This document shows, one piece after another, positions 1-9,208 of a stretch of 64,000 bases of DNA; the first letter of the stretch is position 1, and each line of letters begins with the position of its first letter. The stretch is from Flavobacteriales bacterium UBA1494. Its GTDB lineage: Bacteria > Bacteroidota > Bacteroidia > Flavobacteriales_E > Vicingaceae. Where the stretch lies: NCBI GenBank assembly GCA_905182175.1, contig CAJJAT010000014.1, positions 62,001-126,000 of the forward strand, written 5' to 3'. The notes beneath the pieces were generated by a model that searched no databases, had not been told where the DNA came from, and saw only the letters and a list, made by a program, of their open reading frames with translations. The translations under genes and the position numbers were made by a program.

Positions 1-268
1 AAACCAACACATCAGCATCCTCTAAGCTTGTATATACAAACTTCATCATGCCTTCTTGCATTTTGTAAGCAGGGTCAACTATTCCTGGGGTGTCAGAGTA
101 AATGATTTGATACTCTTCTTTATTGACGATTCCAAGAATTCTATGTCTAGTAGTTTGAGCTTTTGGAGTAATAATGGACAACTTCTCACCTACCAATTGA
201 TTCATAAGAGTTGACTTACCAACATTTGGATGACCGATTATATTTACGAAACCTGCTTTGTGTGCCAT
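1..268 (-). CDS. era: GTPase Era, N-terminal part (gene runs off the window start)
   Basis: Reading the minus strand from an ATG at 268 gives 89 codons that continue past base 1. The product starts [20 protein letters not shown]. The G1 P-loop (GHPNVGKST) is at residues 12-20, the switch segment [11 protein letters not shown] at 34-44 and the G3 motif DTPG at 59-62. The [11 protein letters not shown] block is the Era signature and separates it from Der/EngA. Era binds 16S rRNA through a C-terminal KH domain, which lies outside the window, and acts in 30S assembly at the membrane. The family is certain. The C-terminal part cannot be assessed. Confidence 0.93.
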   Translation of the reverse strand, partial: MAHKAGFVNIIGHPNVGKSTLMNQLVGEKLSIITPKAQTTRHRILGIVNKEEYQIIYSDTPGIVDPAYKMQEGMMKFVYTSLEDADVLV

Positions 269-317
269 TGGTTGTGATTAAAGATACAAAGAAACGAATT
301 CTTAAAAAGAGAAGCTC

Positions 318-346
318 AAAAAAAAAGCCCCAGAAGTTTCTGAGGC
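318..346 (-). terminator. Intrinsic terminator of the initiator tRNA gene
   Basis: On the minus strand the sequence just after the tRNA forms a GC-rich stem (GCCTCAG paired with CTGGGGC, one G:T wobble) with a short loop, followed by a run of nine T. It starts 5 bases beyond the tRNA 3' end, so it most likely ends the tRNA transcript. Confidence 0.8.
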
Positions 347-350
347 TTAG

Positions 351-422
351 TAGCGGGAGCCAGACTCGAACTGACGATCTTCGGGTTATGAGCCCGACGA
401 GATACCACTTCTCCATCCCGCA
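351..422 (-). tRNA. Initiator tRNA-Met (anticodon CAT)
   Basis: The minus strand folds as a tRNA with a 7-bp acceptor stem, a D arm, an anticodon loop CTCATAA and a TTCGAGT T-loop. Two initiator hallmarks are visible. Position 1:72 is unpaired (T opposite T), and the anticodon stem ends in three consecutive G:C pairs (GGG/CCC) next to the loop. It is therefore tRNA-fMet and not elongator Met. CCA is not encoded. A promoter and a terminator flank it, so it looks like a stand-alone transcript. Confidence 0.95.
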
Positions 423-457
423 ATATATCTTAGGTATTTATTATCTATATTGGACGG

Positions 458-487
458 CAAAAGTACATCTTTTTATTCACTTAACAA
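458..487 (-). promoter_or_regulatory. Bacteroidota-type promoter for tRNA-fMet
   Basis: On the minus strand a TTG (487-485) is followed by exactly 19 bases and then TACTTTTG (465-458). This matches the Bacteroidota sigma-A pattern TTTG-N19-21-TAnnTTTG. The -7 box lies 36 bases upstream of the tRNA 5' end. It is the best promoter match seen in the window. Confidence 0.75.
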
Positions 488-575
488 GTGAAAGTTTGAC
501 TTTTTCAAAACTTATTTATATTCGTGCTTTTTGCAACTGCTATTGAAATGAATTCGATTAATTTAGTCATCTGAA

Positions 576-1316
576 ATGAAAATCTTACACAACATAGGAG
601 AGTACTTTATTTTGATGGCGAGAACTTTTTCTCAACCAACGAAATCATCCTTGATTCGAAAGCAAATTTTGTTTGAAATAAACTCTCTTGGTTTAGGCTC
701 AATGGGAATTATAACCATTATTTCAGCGTTCATGGGGGCTGTTATTACACTACAAACTGCTTCTAATATCGATAGTGCTTTAATCCCTGATTATACAGTA
801 GGGTTTACAGCTAGACAATCTATGATTTTAGAGTTCTCGACCACAATAATTGCTCTTATCTTGGCAGGGAAAGTTGGTTCTAACATTGCCTCAGAAATTG
901 GAATGATGCGGGTAACAGAACAAATTGATGCACTAGAAATAATGGGCGTTAATTCTGCATCCTATTTAATTGTTCCAAAAATTATAGCCGCCGTCTTTAT
1001 TAATCCATTTCTAGCAATTTGGAGTATGTTTGTTGGAATTTCCGGTGGTTACTTAGTTGCCGAATTCTCTGGGGTTGTTAGCACAGATGCATACATTGAA
1101 GGAGTTCAACTAGATTTTAAAATGTTCTCCATTTACTATGCATTGATAAAAACAGTAGTTTTTGCTTTCATTATCACATCAATTCCTGCCTTTTATGGCT
1201 ACAATGTTAAAGGAGGAGCTCTAGAAGTAGGCATCGCTAGTACAAGGGGCGTTGTTACATCTAGTATAGTCATTCTAATCGCCAATTATGTTATAACACA
1301 ATTACTACTGATTTGA
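576..1316 (+). CDS. mlaE: MlaE-family ABC transporter permease
   Basis: This 246-residue integral membrane protein has about five hydrophobic segments and the conserved MlaE coupling-helix motif EQIDAL (around residues 118-123). The family moves phospholipids or other hydrophobic substrates across the inner membrane as part of Mla-type or MCE systems that keep the outer membrane asymmetric. Its stop overlaps the start of the ATPase gene downstream by 3 bases, so the two are translationally coupled. No gene for the MCE substrate-binding subunit (MlaD) follows in the window. It must be encoded elsewhere or be missing. Confidence 0.92.
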   Translation: MKILHNIGEYFILMARTFSQPTKSSLIRKQILFEINSLGLGSMGIITIISAFMGAVITLQTASNIDSALIPDYTVGFTARQSMILEFSTTIIALILAGKVGSNIASEIGMMRVTEQIDALEIMGVNSASYLIVPKIIAAVFINPFLAIWSMFVGISGGYLVAEFSGVVSTDAYIEGVQLDFKMFSIYYALIKTVVFAFIITSIPAFYGYNVKGGALEVGIASTRGVVTSSIVILIANYVITQLLLI

Positions 1317-2065
1317 TTGAACTCAAAAACATACACAAGTCTTTTAGCGACAAACAAGTATTGCATGGTATTGATGTGCAATATGAAAAAGGGAAAACCA
1401 ACTTAATCATTGGAGCGTCAGGATCTGGAAAATCTGTATTAACTAAGTGCACGGTAGGTTTAATGGAACCTGACCAAGGCAGTGTGTTTTACGACGGACA
1501 GGATTTTACAAAGATGCAATTAGATGGCAAAAAAGAAATTCGAAAGAAGATTGGTATGCTTTTTCAAGGAGGCGCTTTGTTCGATTCTTTAACTGTTGAA
1601 GAAAATATTAAATTTCCCCTCAGAATGCATGCTAGCATGACTGAAAAAGAGATGGAAGACAGAGTGAACTTTTGCTTAGGTAGAGTTGACATGAGCGGTA
1701 TCAATGACCGTTTTCCTGCCGAAATTAGTGGTGGGATGCAAAAACGAGTCGGAATTGCTCGAGCAATTTCGTTGCAACCAAGTTATTTGTTTTGCGACGA
1801 ACCAAATTCAGGGCTAGACCCTAGCACATCGATTCTTATTGACAATCTAATTAAAGAGCTAACCGAAGAATATCAAATTACTACAATAGTAGTTACTCAC
1901 GATATGAATTCAGTAATGGAGATTGGGGATCATGTAATCTTTATTCACAAAGGGCACAAGCATTGGGAAGGCACTAAGGACACTATTCTGAAAGCTAACA
2001 ATAAAGAACTGTCAGATTTGGTGTTTGCTTCTGACCTAATGAAGAAAGTAAGACAGTTGAGCTAA
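1313..2065 (+). CDS. mlaF: MlaF-family ABC transporter ATP-binding protein
   Basis: This 250-residue ABC ATPase has Walker A GASGSGKS at residues 34-41, a Q-loop near MLFQGG, the signature ISGGMQKR near residue 140, Walker B FCDEP shortly after, and the H-loop VTHD. It pairs with the overlapping permease to form the core of an Mla-like lipid transporter. The start is TTG at 1313, overlapping the mlaE stop (TTGA). No other start fits the N-terminus as well. The overlap is typical of coupled subunits made in fixed ratio. Confidence 0.93.
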   Translation: MIELKNIHKSFSDKQVLHGIDVQYEKGKTNLIIGASGSGKSVLTKCTVGLMEPDQGSVFYDGQDFTKMQLDGKKEIRKKIGMLFQGGALFDSLTVEENIKFPLRMHASMTEKEMEDRVNFCLGRVDMSGINDRFPAEISGGMQKRVGIARAISLQPSYLFCDEPNSGLDPSTSILIDNLIKELTEEYQITTIVVTHDMNSVMEIGDHVIFIHKGHKHWEGTKDTILKANNKELSDLVFASDLMKKVRQLS

Positions 2066-2477
2066 AAAACAGCTAGCTAAACACCTGATAGCAACCGTTT
2101 ATTTTATCCACTCCACAATAAATCAATATTCTCTTTGTAAAAGAAAGAGGCACTTTCTCCCTTCACCAATTTATTGCTCGTAGATTACTAGAACCATTCC
2201 CCAATTACTTACATCTCCGTGTCGCTCCAAGTGCTTTAAGCATGCTTTCTCCGCATAGCAAAACCTTTACTTATCTAGTTCATCTTAGTGAGTTATAACC
2301 AAATTGATTCGCAATTACTTAAAAATTGAAGCATGAGCAGTAAGGCTTGTGTAATAAATGAATTCCACTTTGCATAAAAATGGATGACAGTGCTTGGCCA
2401 GAAACCTACTATTCACTTCTCTTCTACAAGGAACGCACTGTCTTAGAGAGAACCAATTACTTTCATTTTATTCAATA
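2066..2477. other. Intergenic stretch without a recognisable gene
   Basis: These 412 bases separate the plus-strand mlaEF pair from the minus-strand lipoprotein gene. I see no sustained reading frame, tRNA or strong repeat in either strand. The only clear element is the terminator hairpin at its right edge. Confidence 0.5.
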
Positions 2478-2511
2478 AAAAAAGGCATTTCTTATAAAGA
2501 AATGCCTTTTA
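2478..2511 (-). terminator. Intrinsic terminator of the TPR lipoprotein gene
   Basis: A 13-bp stem (AAAAGGCATTTCT with its complement) closes on a loop of about 4 bases and is flanked by A and T runs on both sides. It lies 21 bases after the stop of the minus-strand lipoprotein gene and probably ends that transcript. It could also act on the plus strand. Confidence 0.8.
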
Positions 2512-2531
2512 AAATATACTTCTATATTGAA

Positions 2532-4259
2532 TTAGTTCACAGCAGCCTGAAACTCTGAATCATCTTTGTACTCAGAAAACTCAGCATCTTGCTTCGCCTT
2601 CGCCTTCATATCACCGTTAGCGGCAACTGAAGCTTTCAGATTTAAAACCATCATGTTTTTGTCTCCCATTCTAGCTCCAACAATCGCTTTTAAATATAAG
2701 CTCTCAGCAGCGCTAGCTGTTGCAGATGCATCTATGGTTTGCAGTGCCGTTTGATGGTCTCCATTTAAGGTTTGTGCCAACGCAGCGTTGTAAGATTTTG
2801 TTGCTCCGTAGCTAGAAACAGCATCAGCGTAATTACCACTTTTCATTTGCAAGAAGCCCATATTTGCTCCAACAGCAGCACCGGCACCCTTTGCAGCAGC
2901 ATAGTATTCCATTGCCTTAGCATTGTTTCCATTTGCTCTCTCGTACACACCTAAGTTATTGTTAATAATAGGATTATTTGGAGATAAAGAATTTGCCTTG
3001 TCGAAGTTCGATTTAGCGTCAGCCATTAAGTTTTGCATCGTTTGAATATATCCCATGTTGTTTGGCCCTCGCCAGTCCTTTGGAAATGATTTAGCAAAAG
3101 TTGTATAAATGTCTATTTTTTCTTGCATGTCAGTAAACATTGTAGCAGCGTACAACAATTCCTCAGCACTTAAAGTATCGGGGTTAGCAGTTGAAAACGC
3201 TTTGATTTTCTCGTCCGAGAAACTTGTCATTTCACCTTTTAAATTAACTTCTGATCTTCTTAAATTTGGTAAAATCTTATCCTGAATTACTTCAAAGGTT
3301 GCAGCTAAATTTCTAATCTCTTGCTCTCTTTTTGAATTATCCTCATACATTGAAAGCACTCTTAGAATTAAATCTTTGTCTTTAATGTCTGAAGATTGCA
3401 TTGCAGATTTGAAACCATCCCAATCTTCACCTTTACCACTTTTTACGAAGAAATTTTCGTCAGACGCAGCTTTTACTTTCGCTCTTCTTAAAACAGAATT
3501 TACTGTTGAGGCACCAGAATTAGCTCTTTGATTTGCCAAATTAGCGTTTAAAGAAATTTCTCCTTCAGGAGACGCATATGCCGTGACATCTGCACCGTTA
3601 AAAACAAACATTGGGTTTTTCGCCATTTCAGTTGCCCAATCTGCCATCGCCTTTACGTCATCGTCAGATAATTCAGATGAACGAACGTTTGACTTATTTT
3701 TTACATAATTAATAACTGCTGTAGAGTTCATCGAAGTAGTTTTTGTAAACTTATCCACCCCAACAATCGCCATGTCATCATCCATCGCTGAAATAGGAGT
3801 AATTACTGTCCCAGTAGAAATTTGTTTTGGATCAAATGCTTTTTCTTTACCCTTATACATGCCGACAGCGGCTGCGTTTAACGTTGCAACACCCATTCCG
3901 TCAACATAAGCAATTTTATCTGTGTAAGAAAAGCTTCCACCTTTCTCATAATTTATTTTTTGGCCTGAAACCTCGGAAGATTCGCCGGCTAAAATAATTT
4001 TATCAAGGTTCTTGTCTGAACCACTATAATTCAACATTGGGGTAATTTCCACAGAAACCTTTTTATTGAAAAACTTTGGTGGGATAGTACCAGCAATGTT
4101 TATTTCAACACTATCTCCGTGCATTTCTAGAGGACTTGGAGTAACAGTATAACTTACCTCGTCGGCTCTTTTTGACATGTTTTTCAATGGGTTACAAGCA
4201 ACAGTGGTAACGGCAGCTAACCCAACGAAAGCGAATGATTTTATGGAATTCTTTTTCAT
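2532..4259 (-). CDS. Lipoprotein with OmpA-like segment and TPR repeats
   Basis: The product is about 575 residues. I chose the ATG at 4259, because the protein then begins MKKNSIKSFAFVGLAAV and has a lipobox ending VAC at about residue 21. A longer reading adds 13 unlikely residues. After the lipid-anchored Cys comes a beta-rich domain, then a segment with the words YASPEG and NQRA that resembles the peptidoglycan-binding OmpA C-terminal domain. The last third is helical, with TPR-like motifs (NNLGVYERANGNNAKAMEYY). Similar TPR/OmpA lipoproteins are common in Bacteroidota outer membranes, where their role is poorly known. Localisation is a family inference. Function is not assigned. Confidence 0.75.
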   Translation of the reverse strand: MKKNSIKSFAFVGLAAVTTVACNPLKNMSKRADEVSYTVTPSPLEMHGDSVEINIAGTIPPKFFNKKVSVEITPMLNYSGSDKNLDKIILAGESSEVSGQKINYEKGGSFSYTDKIAYVDGMGVATLNAAAVGMYKGKEKAFDPKQISTGTVITPISAMDDDMAIVGVDKFTKTTSMNSTAVINYVKNKSNVRSSELSDDDVKAMADWATEMAKNPMFVFNGADVTAYASPEGEISLNANLANQRANSGASTVNSVLRRAKVKAASDENFFVKSGKGEDWDGFKSAMQSSDIKDKDLILRVLSMYEDNSKREQEIRNLAATFEVIQDKILPNLRRSEVNLKGEMTSFSDEKIKAFSTANPDTLSAEELLYAATMFTDMQEKIDIYTTFAKSFPKDWRGPNNMGYIQTMQNLMADAKSNFDKANSLSPNNPIINNNLGVYERANGNNAKAMEYYAAAKGAGAAVGANMGFLQMKSGNYADAVSSYGATKSYNAALAQTLNGDHQTALQTIDASATASAAESLYLKAIVGARMGDKNMMVLNLKASVAANGDMKAKAKQDAEFSEYKDDSEFQAAVN

Positions 4260-4349
4260 GTTAAATTGTATTCTAAACAGTTTAGTTCTAATGTGCAATA
4301 TTAGTAATTTCTCTTATTACATACAAGCAACCGTTACAGTTGTTTTACT

Positions 4350-4877
4350 TTAAACGTCAATGCTTGTTAATCTTTTACAGCCTCCGCCATCGAGACAAAG
4401 TTTTAAATAATGCCTTGGTGAATTTAAATCATACGGTAAAAATACTCCATTTTCTAACTCCGCTAACGGAAGTAAAACGAATTTTCGTTGATTCATAAGA
4501 GGATGCGGAATTGTTAAATCTATGGAATTGATCGTTTTATTGTTAAACGTTAAAATGTCAATATCTATAACCCGATTCGAATACTCCCCGTTCTTAGATT
4601 TAACAGTTCGCCCAATTATTTTTTCGATATGTTGTATTTCCACAAGCAATTCCTGGGGTGATTGATCGACTTTTACTTCTAACACGCAATTCAAAAACCC
4701 TGCTAAATTGAGGTTACCCCATGGCTCAGACTCGTAGAATCCCGAAATCCGAACAGCTTTTAGGGCTATTTTTTGAATTTGAGCAATAGCAACCTTCAAG
4801 TTTTGCAATCGTTCCCCTAAATTGGATCCGAGCGATAGAAATACCGTATTTACCCTTTTATCACTGTGCTCTACCAT
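4350..4877 (-). CDS. folK: 2-amino-4-hydroxy-6-hydroxymethyldihydropteridine pyrophosphokinase
   Basis: FolK transfers pyrophosphate from ATP to 6-hydroxymethyl-dihydropterin in folate synthesis. The signatures are FLSLGSNLGERLQNL near the N-terminus, SGFYESEPWG, the catalytic block ending VIDIDIL, and PHPLMNQRKFVLLPLAEL. The length (about 175 residues) fits the family. I set the start at the ATG at 4877. A TTG at 4895 would add six residues. The gene is divergent from sppA, with their starts under 60 bases apart. Other folate genes in the window are thyA-folA near 41-43 kb and an extra DHFR near 26 kb. Confidence 0.92.
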   Translation of the reverse strand: MVEHSDKRVNTVFLSLGSNLGERLQNLKVAIAQIQKIALKAVRISGFYESEPWGNLNLAGFLNCVLEVKVDQSPQELLVEIQHIEKIIGRTVKSKNGEYSNRVIDIDILTFNNKTINSIDLTIPHPLMNQRKFVLLPLAELENGVFLPYDLNSPRHYLKLCLDGGGCKRLTSIDV

Positions 4878-4934
4878 TAATGTAAATCTATTCAAATTGG
4901 CTTCTCAAGCAAGTAGTTTTACAAAAAAAAATAT

Positions 4935-6722
4935 ATGAAACAATTTTTCAAATTCATGTTTGCCTCCATGCTGGGGTTTTCATTAACAATATTCGTCGTT
5001 ATTCTTCTATTGATTGGGCTTATCTCGGCCATTGCATCTGCAGGAAGTGATGATGAGGCCCCCAAAATTTCGGACAACACAGTACTTCACATTCAATTTG
5101 AGAATGCAATCCAAGATCGGCCATCCAATAATCCACTTGAAAACATAGACTTTAATACCTTCGAGAACAAGACACCTATGAGTCTAAAGAATATTCTTGA
5201 TAATATTAAGAAAGCAAAATCAGACGAGCGTATTGAAGGTATTTATCTCGACATATCGATGCTGCAAGCCAACATGGCTAGTGTTGAGGAAATCCGAAAT
5301 GAACTAGTAGACTTTAAAGAGTCCGGTAAATTTATTGTAAGCTACAGTGAAAATTTTGGACAAAGCGAGTATTATTTAAGCAGTGTTGCCGATGAAATAT
5401 ATTTAAACCCTGCAGGAGAGATGACTTTTAAAGGACTTAGTGCACAGGTGATGTTTTTCAAAGACATGCTTGGAAGGTTAGACATTGACATGCAGGTAAT
5501 ACGGCATGGCAAATTCAAAAGTGCCATTGAGCCTTTTATTAGAGAAGATATGAGTGAGGCAAATCGCGAGCAGGTATCAATGCTAGTAAATACTTTATGG
5601 GACCACATGACTCAAAACATCTCTGCAGCTCGAAGTGTTAGCACAGATCAATTAAATACTATTGCTGATGAGCTCTTAATTAGAAGTGCGAAGGATGCAA
5701 AAGAATACAATTTGGTTGATGATTTAAAATACGAAGACGAGGTAATTGCTCTTTTAAAAGAGAGAACGAGCACCAAAGGCGACGATAAATTAAAAACCAT
5801 AGCGCTAAAAAAACTCAACAAAGTAAGAGCTACCCAAATTGCTGATTCAAAAATTAAATTAAACTCCAAAAACAAAGTTGCCGTAATTTTTGCAGAGGGA
5901 GAGATTGTTAGCGGTCAAAGCAGTGACGGAAAAATGGGATCTGAAACCATAGCAAAAGCGATTAACAAGGCTAGAAAAGACGACAAAGTAAAAGCGATTG
6001 TGCTGCGAGTAAATTCTCCCGGAGGAAGCGCTTTAGCTTCTGACGTAATGTGGAGAGAGGTTGTTTTAGCAAAAGCTGAAAAACCGGTAATTGTCTCCAT
6101 GGGAGGAGTTGCTGCTTCTGGAGGTTATTACATTGCATGTGCTGCGGATAAAATTTTTGCTGAGGCAAGCACCATAACTGGTTCTATTGGAGTATTTGGT
6201 TTAATTCCGAACATGAAAGGAATGTTTAACAACAAGCTTGGAATAAACATTGATCGAGTAAATACCAATACATTTTCAGATGGATTGACACCTTTTAGAC
6301 CATTGGAAGAAAAAGAGAGAGCAGCATTAAAGAGCATGATTGAAGATATTTATGGCGACTTTACTCAAAAAGTTGCTGACGGAAGAGGAATGACGCAAGC
6401 CAATGTTGACAGTATTGGACAAGGAAGGGTTTGGACCGGAATTAACGCCAAAGAAATTGGACTAGTGGACGAGATTGGTGGACTTAACGATGCCATTGCT
6501 TTTGCCGTTGAAACTGCAGCGCTGGAAGATTATAGACTAGACGAAATGCCAGTTCAGGAAGACCCTTTTGAGAAAATGCTAAAAGAGTTTTCTAGTGAAG
6601 TGAAATATCAAATTCTTGGAGAAGATATTGGTAAAGCTGAACATTACTACAGAAATATTAAAAGTGTTATCAGTACCAAAGGGATTTATACTAGATTACC
6701 TGTTGATATTATAATCGACTAA
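4935..6722 (+). CDS. sppA: Signal peptide peptidase SppA, 67K type
   Basis: This 595-residue membrane serine protease degrades leftover signal peptides. It has an N-terminal membrane anchor (residues about 8-35) followed by two tandem ClpP-fold halves. The catalytic dyad is visible: the general-base Lys at about residue 195 in GKFKSAIEPF, and the nucleophile Ser at about 395 in GGVAASGGYY. The length matches the two-domain E. coli type and not the short bacillar type. A terminator follows 20 bases after the stop, so the gene is probably monocistronic. Confidence 0.95.
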   Translation: MKQFFKFMFASMLGFSLTIFVVILLLIGLISAIASAGSDDEAPKISDNTVLHIQFENAIQDRPSNNPLENIDFNTFENKTPMSLKNILDNIKKAKSDERIEGIYLDISMLQANMASVEEIRNELVDFKESGKFIVSYSENFGQSEYYLSSVADEIYLNPAGEMTFKGLSAQVMFFKDMLGRLDIDMQVIRHGKFKSAIEPFIREDMSEANREQVSMLVNTLWDHMTQNISAARSVSTDQLNTIADELLIRSAKDAKEYNLVDDLKYEDEVIALLKERTSTKGDDKLKTIALKKLNKVRATQIADSKIKLNSKNKVAVIFAEGEIVSGQSSDGKMGSETIAKAINKARKDDKVKAIVLRVNSPGGSALASDVMWREVVLAKAEKPVIVSMGGVAASGGYYIACAADKIFAEASTITGSIGVFGLIPNMKGMFNNKLGINIDRVNTNTFSDGLTPFRPLEEKERAALKSMIEDIYGDFTQKVADGRGMTQANVDSIGQGRVWTGINAKEIGLVDEIGGLNDAIAFAVETAALEDYRLDEMPVQEDPFEKMLKEFSSEVKYQILGEDIGKAEHYYRNIKSVISTKGIYTRLPVDIIID

Positions 6723-6742
6723 CACCTTTACCCTTTAACTCA

Positions 6743-6778
6743 AAACCGCTTTTCTAATCGAGAAGCGGTTTTTTTATT
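6743..6778 (+). terminator. Intrinsic terminator after sppA
   Basis: The stem AACCGCTT/AAGCGGTT, extended by an inner TTC/GAG region, is followed by seven T. It lies just after the sppA stop and before the GH3 gene. Confidence 0.85.
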
Positions 6779-6831
6779 TCCTTCTTTGAATATTATTGAT
6801 ATTTTTATAGAAACCATTCTTTGTAAACCAA

Positions 6832-8349
6832 ATGCCAATTTTCAATTCAATTTTTTCCTGGTGGATGAAAAAACGAGCTCATCAAATCGAGCTATTCCTA
6901 AAATATCCCATCGAAGTACAGAATGAATGGTTTGGTGAATTAATTACAACAGCTAAGAATACTGAATTCGGCCAGAAACATAAATTTTCTAGCTTTGATA
7001 ACGTAAACCAGTACAAAGAAACAGTTCCTGTTCAAGATTATGACGACCTAAAACCCTACGTGGATCGGTTAAAAAAAGGTGAGCAAAACCTTATTTGGCC
7101 AACGGAAACAAAATGGTTTGCAAAATCTTCGGGCACCACTTCAAATAAAAGCAAATTTATACCAGTTTCAAAAGAGGCATTAGAGGAATGCCATTACAAG
7201 GGTGGTAAAGACATGCTTTCTATTTTTTGCAAAAAACATCCAGAGACCCATGTTTTTACTGGAAAAACCCTAATGATGGGCGGTAGCAGTCAAACAATAG
7301 ACCCAAATTCAGAATCTTACGAGGGTGACCTCTCCTCTATTATTATTCAGAATTTACCCTTTTGGGCAGACATTCTTCGAACTCCAGACAGAGAAACTGC
7401 GCTAATGAAAGACTTTGAAGAAAAACTTGCCAGAATGACCAAGATCACTGCAAACGAAAATGTTACGAGTCTGTCAGGTGTTCCATCTTGGATGTTGATT
7501 TTGTTAAACAAAATTTTAGAAGACACAGGTGCTCCAAACATTTCAACTATTTGGCCAAACCTAGAAGTTTTTTTTCACGGAGGTGTTTCCTTCACCCCAT
7601 ATCGCCAGCAATTTAAGGAGCTTATTCCAAGCTCTAAAATGAACTATATGGAAACCTATAATGCATCTGAAGGGTTTTTTGGAATTGAAGATTTGAACCA
7701 CGAAGGAGAGTTGCTACTGATGCTTGACTATGGCATTTATTATGAATTTGCTCCCATGGAAGAGTGGAATAAAAAATTTCCATCAACACTTGGCCTAGAT
7801 GAAGTGGAACTGCACACCAACTATGCTTTAATTATTTCAACTAATGCTGGATTGTGGAGGTATAAAATCGGAGACACAATTCAATTTGTATCGAAGCATC
7901 CGTTTAGAATTAAAGTTACAGGTAGAACAAAGCATTATATGAACGCCTTTGGAGAAGAAGTGATTATTGACAATGCTGAACAAGCATTAGAATATGCTTG
8001 CAATTTAACAGGTTCCAATATTGAAGATTATACGGCTGCTCCAGTTTACTTAACGCATAAAAAGGCAGGGAAACACGAGTGGTTAATAGAGTTCGGAAAG
8101 AAACCTAGCAGCTTAGAGCAATTCACAAAACTTTTAGACAATAGACTAAAAGAATTAAATACCGATTACGAAGCAAAGCGAAAAGGAAACATGGCATTAG
8201 AATTGCCGTTAGTGCATTCCATGCCCGTTCGAACATTTTACAATTGGATGAAAAAGAAAAATAAATTAGGGAGCCAAAATAAAGTTCCACGTTTAAGCAA
8301 CACCAGAGAATATGTTGAAGATATTCTTTCTATGAATGAAACTCGTTAA
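6832..8349 (+). CDS. GH3-family acyl-adenylate-forming enzyme
   Basis: The 505-residue protein belongs to the GH3 branch of the ANL superfamily, whose plant members join amino acids to acyl acids through an acyl-adenylate. Visible motifs are the ATP-binding SSGTTSNKSKFIPVS (around residues 99-113), YNASEGFFG, LWRYKIGDTI and the hinge-region word VTGRTKHYMNAFGEE. GH3 proteins are widespread in Bacteroidota, but their substrates there are unknown. The gene abuts the next gene (TAA then ATG), implying one operon. The superfamily is certain and the substrate is unassigned. Confidence 0.88.
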   Translation: MPIFNSIFSWWMKKRAHQIELFLKYPIEVQNEWFGELITTAKNTEFGQKHKFSSFDNVNQYKETVPVQDYDDLKPYVDRLKKGEQNLIWPTETKWFAKSSGTTSNKSKFIPVSKEALEECHYKGGKDMLSIFCKKHPETHVFTGKTLMMGGSSQTIDPNSESYEGDLSSIIIQNLPFWADILRTPDRETALMKDFEEKLARMTKITANENVTSLSGVPSWMLILLNKILEDTGAPNISTIWPNLEVFFHGGVSFTPYRQQFKELIPSSKMNYMETYNASEGFFGIEDLNHEGELLLMLDYGIYYEFAPMEEWNKKFPSTLGLDEVELHTNYALIISTNAGLWRYKIGDTIQFVSKHPFRIKVTGRTKHYMNAFGEEVIIDNAEQALEYACNLTGSNIEDYTAAPVYLTHKKAGKHEWLIEFGKKPSSLEQFTKLLDNRLKELNTDYEAKRKGNMALELPLVHSMPVRTFYNWMKKKNKLGSQNKVPRLSNTREYVEDILSMNETR

Positions 8350-9144
8350 ATGAAGCATCTATTTATCATAATTTTAATTGCATCCGGTTTGCAATTGTTT
8401 GGACAATCCCTTCCCCTTGAGAAAGAACTATTCTCCATACATCATAATGCCGACCATTTTACAACGGACCAATTGGGCAATGTATTTCTTTGGAATGAAA
8501 ATTTCATTTGGATGTATACAAATACAGGAGATTCGTTAGCTGCATTTAACAGTAGAAAATACGGAGTAATTAGTCATGTAGACGCTACAAACCCTTATGA
8601 AATATTAGTTTTTTTTTCAGATTATAACCTGATCCTATTTCTAGACAATTACCTGAGTAACAACGGCAAGGAAATAGACTTGCAAAGTCTTGGCTATGAC
8701 CAAATCTCAAATGCTTGCAAGTCAAGAGCCAACGGAATATGGATCTACGATGTAATACAACAGCGCGCAATTCACTTAGACAATAGCTATAAAAAAGACA
8801 AAGAAACCTTGAATTTATCGCAGTGGTTTAATGAAAGAGTTACCCCTAATCAACTTCTTGAATTCAACAACCAACTTTTTATTGGCTCTCCTCAGGCGAT
8901 TTATGTATTTGATCATTTCGGAACATTCAAGAAAAAAATTCCATTGGTAAATGTGAACGACTTTCAGCTTGTAAACGAAGAGTTGAGGTACATGAAAGAT
9001 TCAGTTTTTTGTAGTTATTCCCCTAAGGATTTCAAGGAGACTTGCCGAACGATTTTACTGCCAGACATCCAAAACGTTCGAATAGAGAAGAATCGTTTTT
9101 ATGTTTTACAACCTAAAAAACTAATGGTCTTTTCGACGAATTAA
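8350..9144 (+). CDS. Exported protein of unknown function in the GH3 operon
   Basis: The 264-residue protein begins with a classic signal peptide (about 19 residues, ending LQLFGQ before SLPLEKE). The rest is beta-rich, with recurring words such as GNVFLWNENFIWMYTN that suggest a small beta-propeller-like fold. It starts directly after the GH3 stop, with no gap. I recognise it only as a conserved companion of GH3 genes in this phylum. No catalytic motif is visible, and the fold is inferred. Confidence 0.65.
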   Translation: MKHLFIIILIASGLQLFGQSLPLEKELFSIHHNADHFTTDQLGNVFLWNENFIWMYTNTGDSLAAFNSRKYGVISHVDATNPYEILVFFSDYNLILFLDNYLSNNGKEIDLQSLGYDQISNACKSRANGIWIYDVIQQRAIHLDNSYKKDKETLNLSQWFNERVTPNQLLEFNNQLFIGSPQAIYVFDHFGTFKKKIPLVNVNDFQLVNEELRYMKDSVFCSYSPKDFKETCRTILLPDIQNVRIEKNRFYVLQPKKLMVFSTN

Positions 9145-9208
9145 TCAAAGTAAACCCTTGTAGCCCGGTTGCTTTTTATTATTTTAGTACCTTATTAAAT
9201 AGCAACGT

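Noticed and set aside
211-546. Open frames on both strands across 211-546
   Set aside because: They run through the initiator tRNA gene, its terminator and promoter, and match no protein family.
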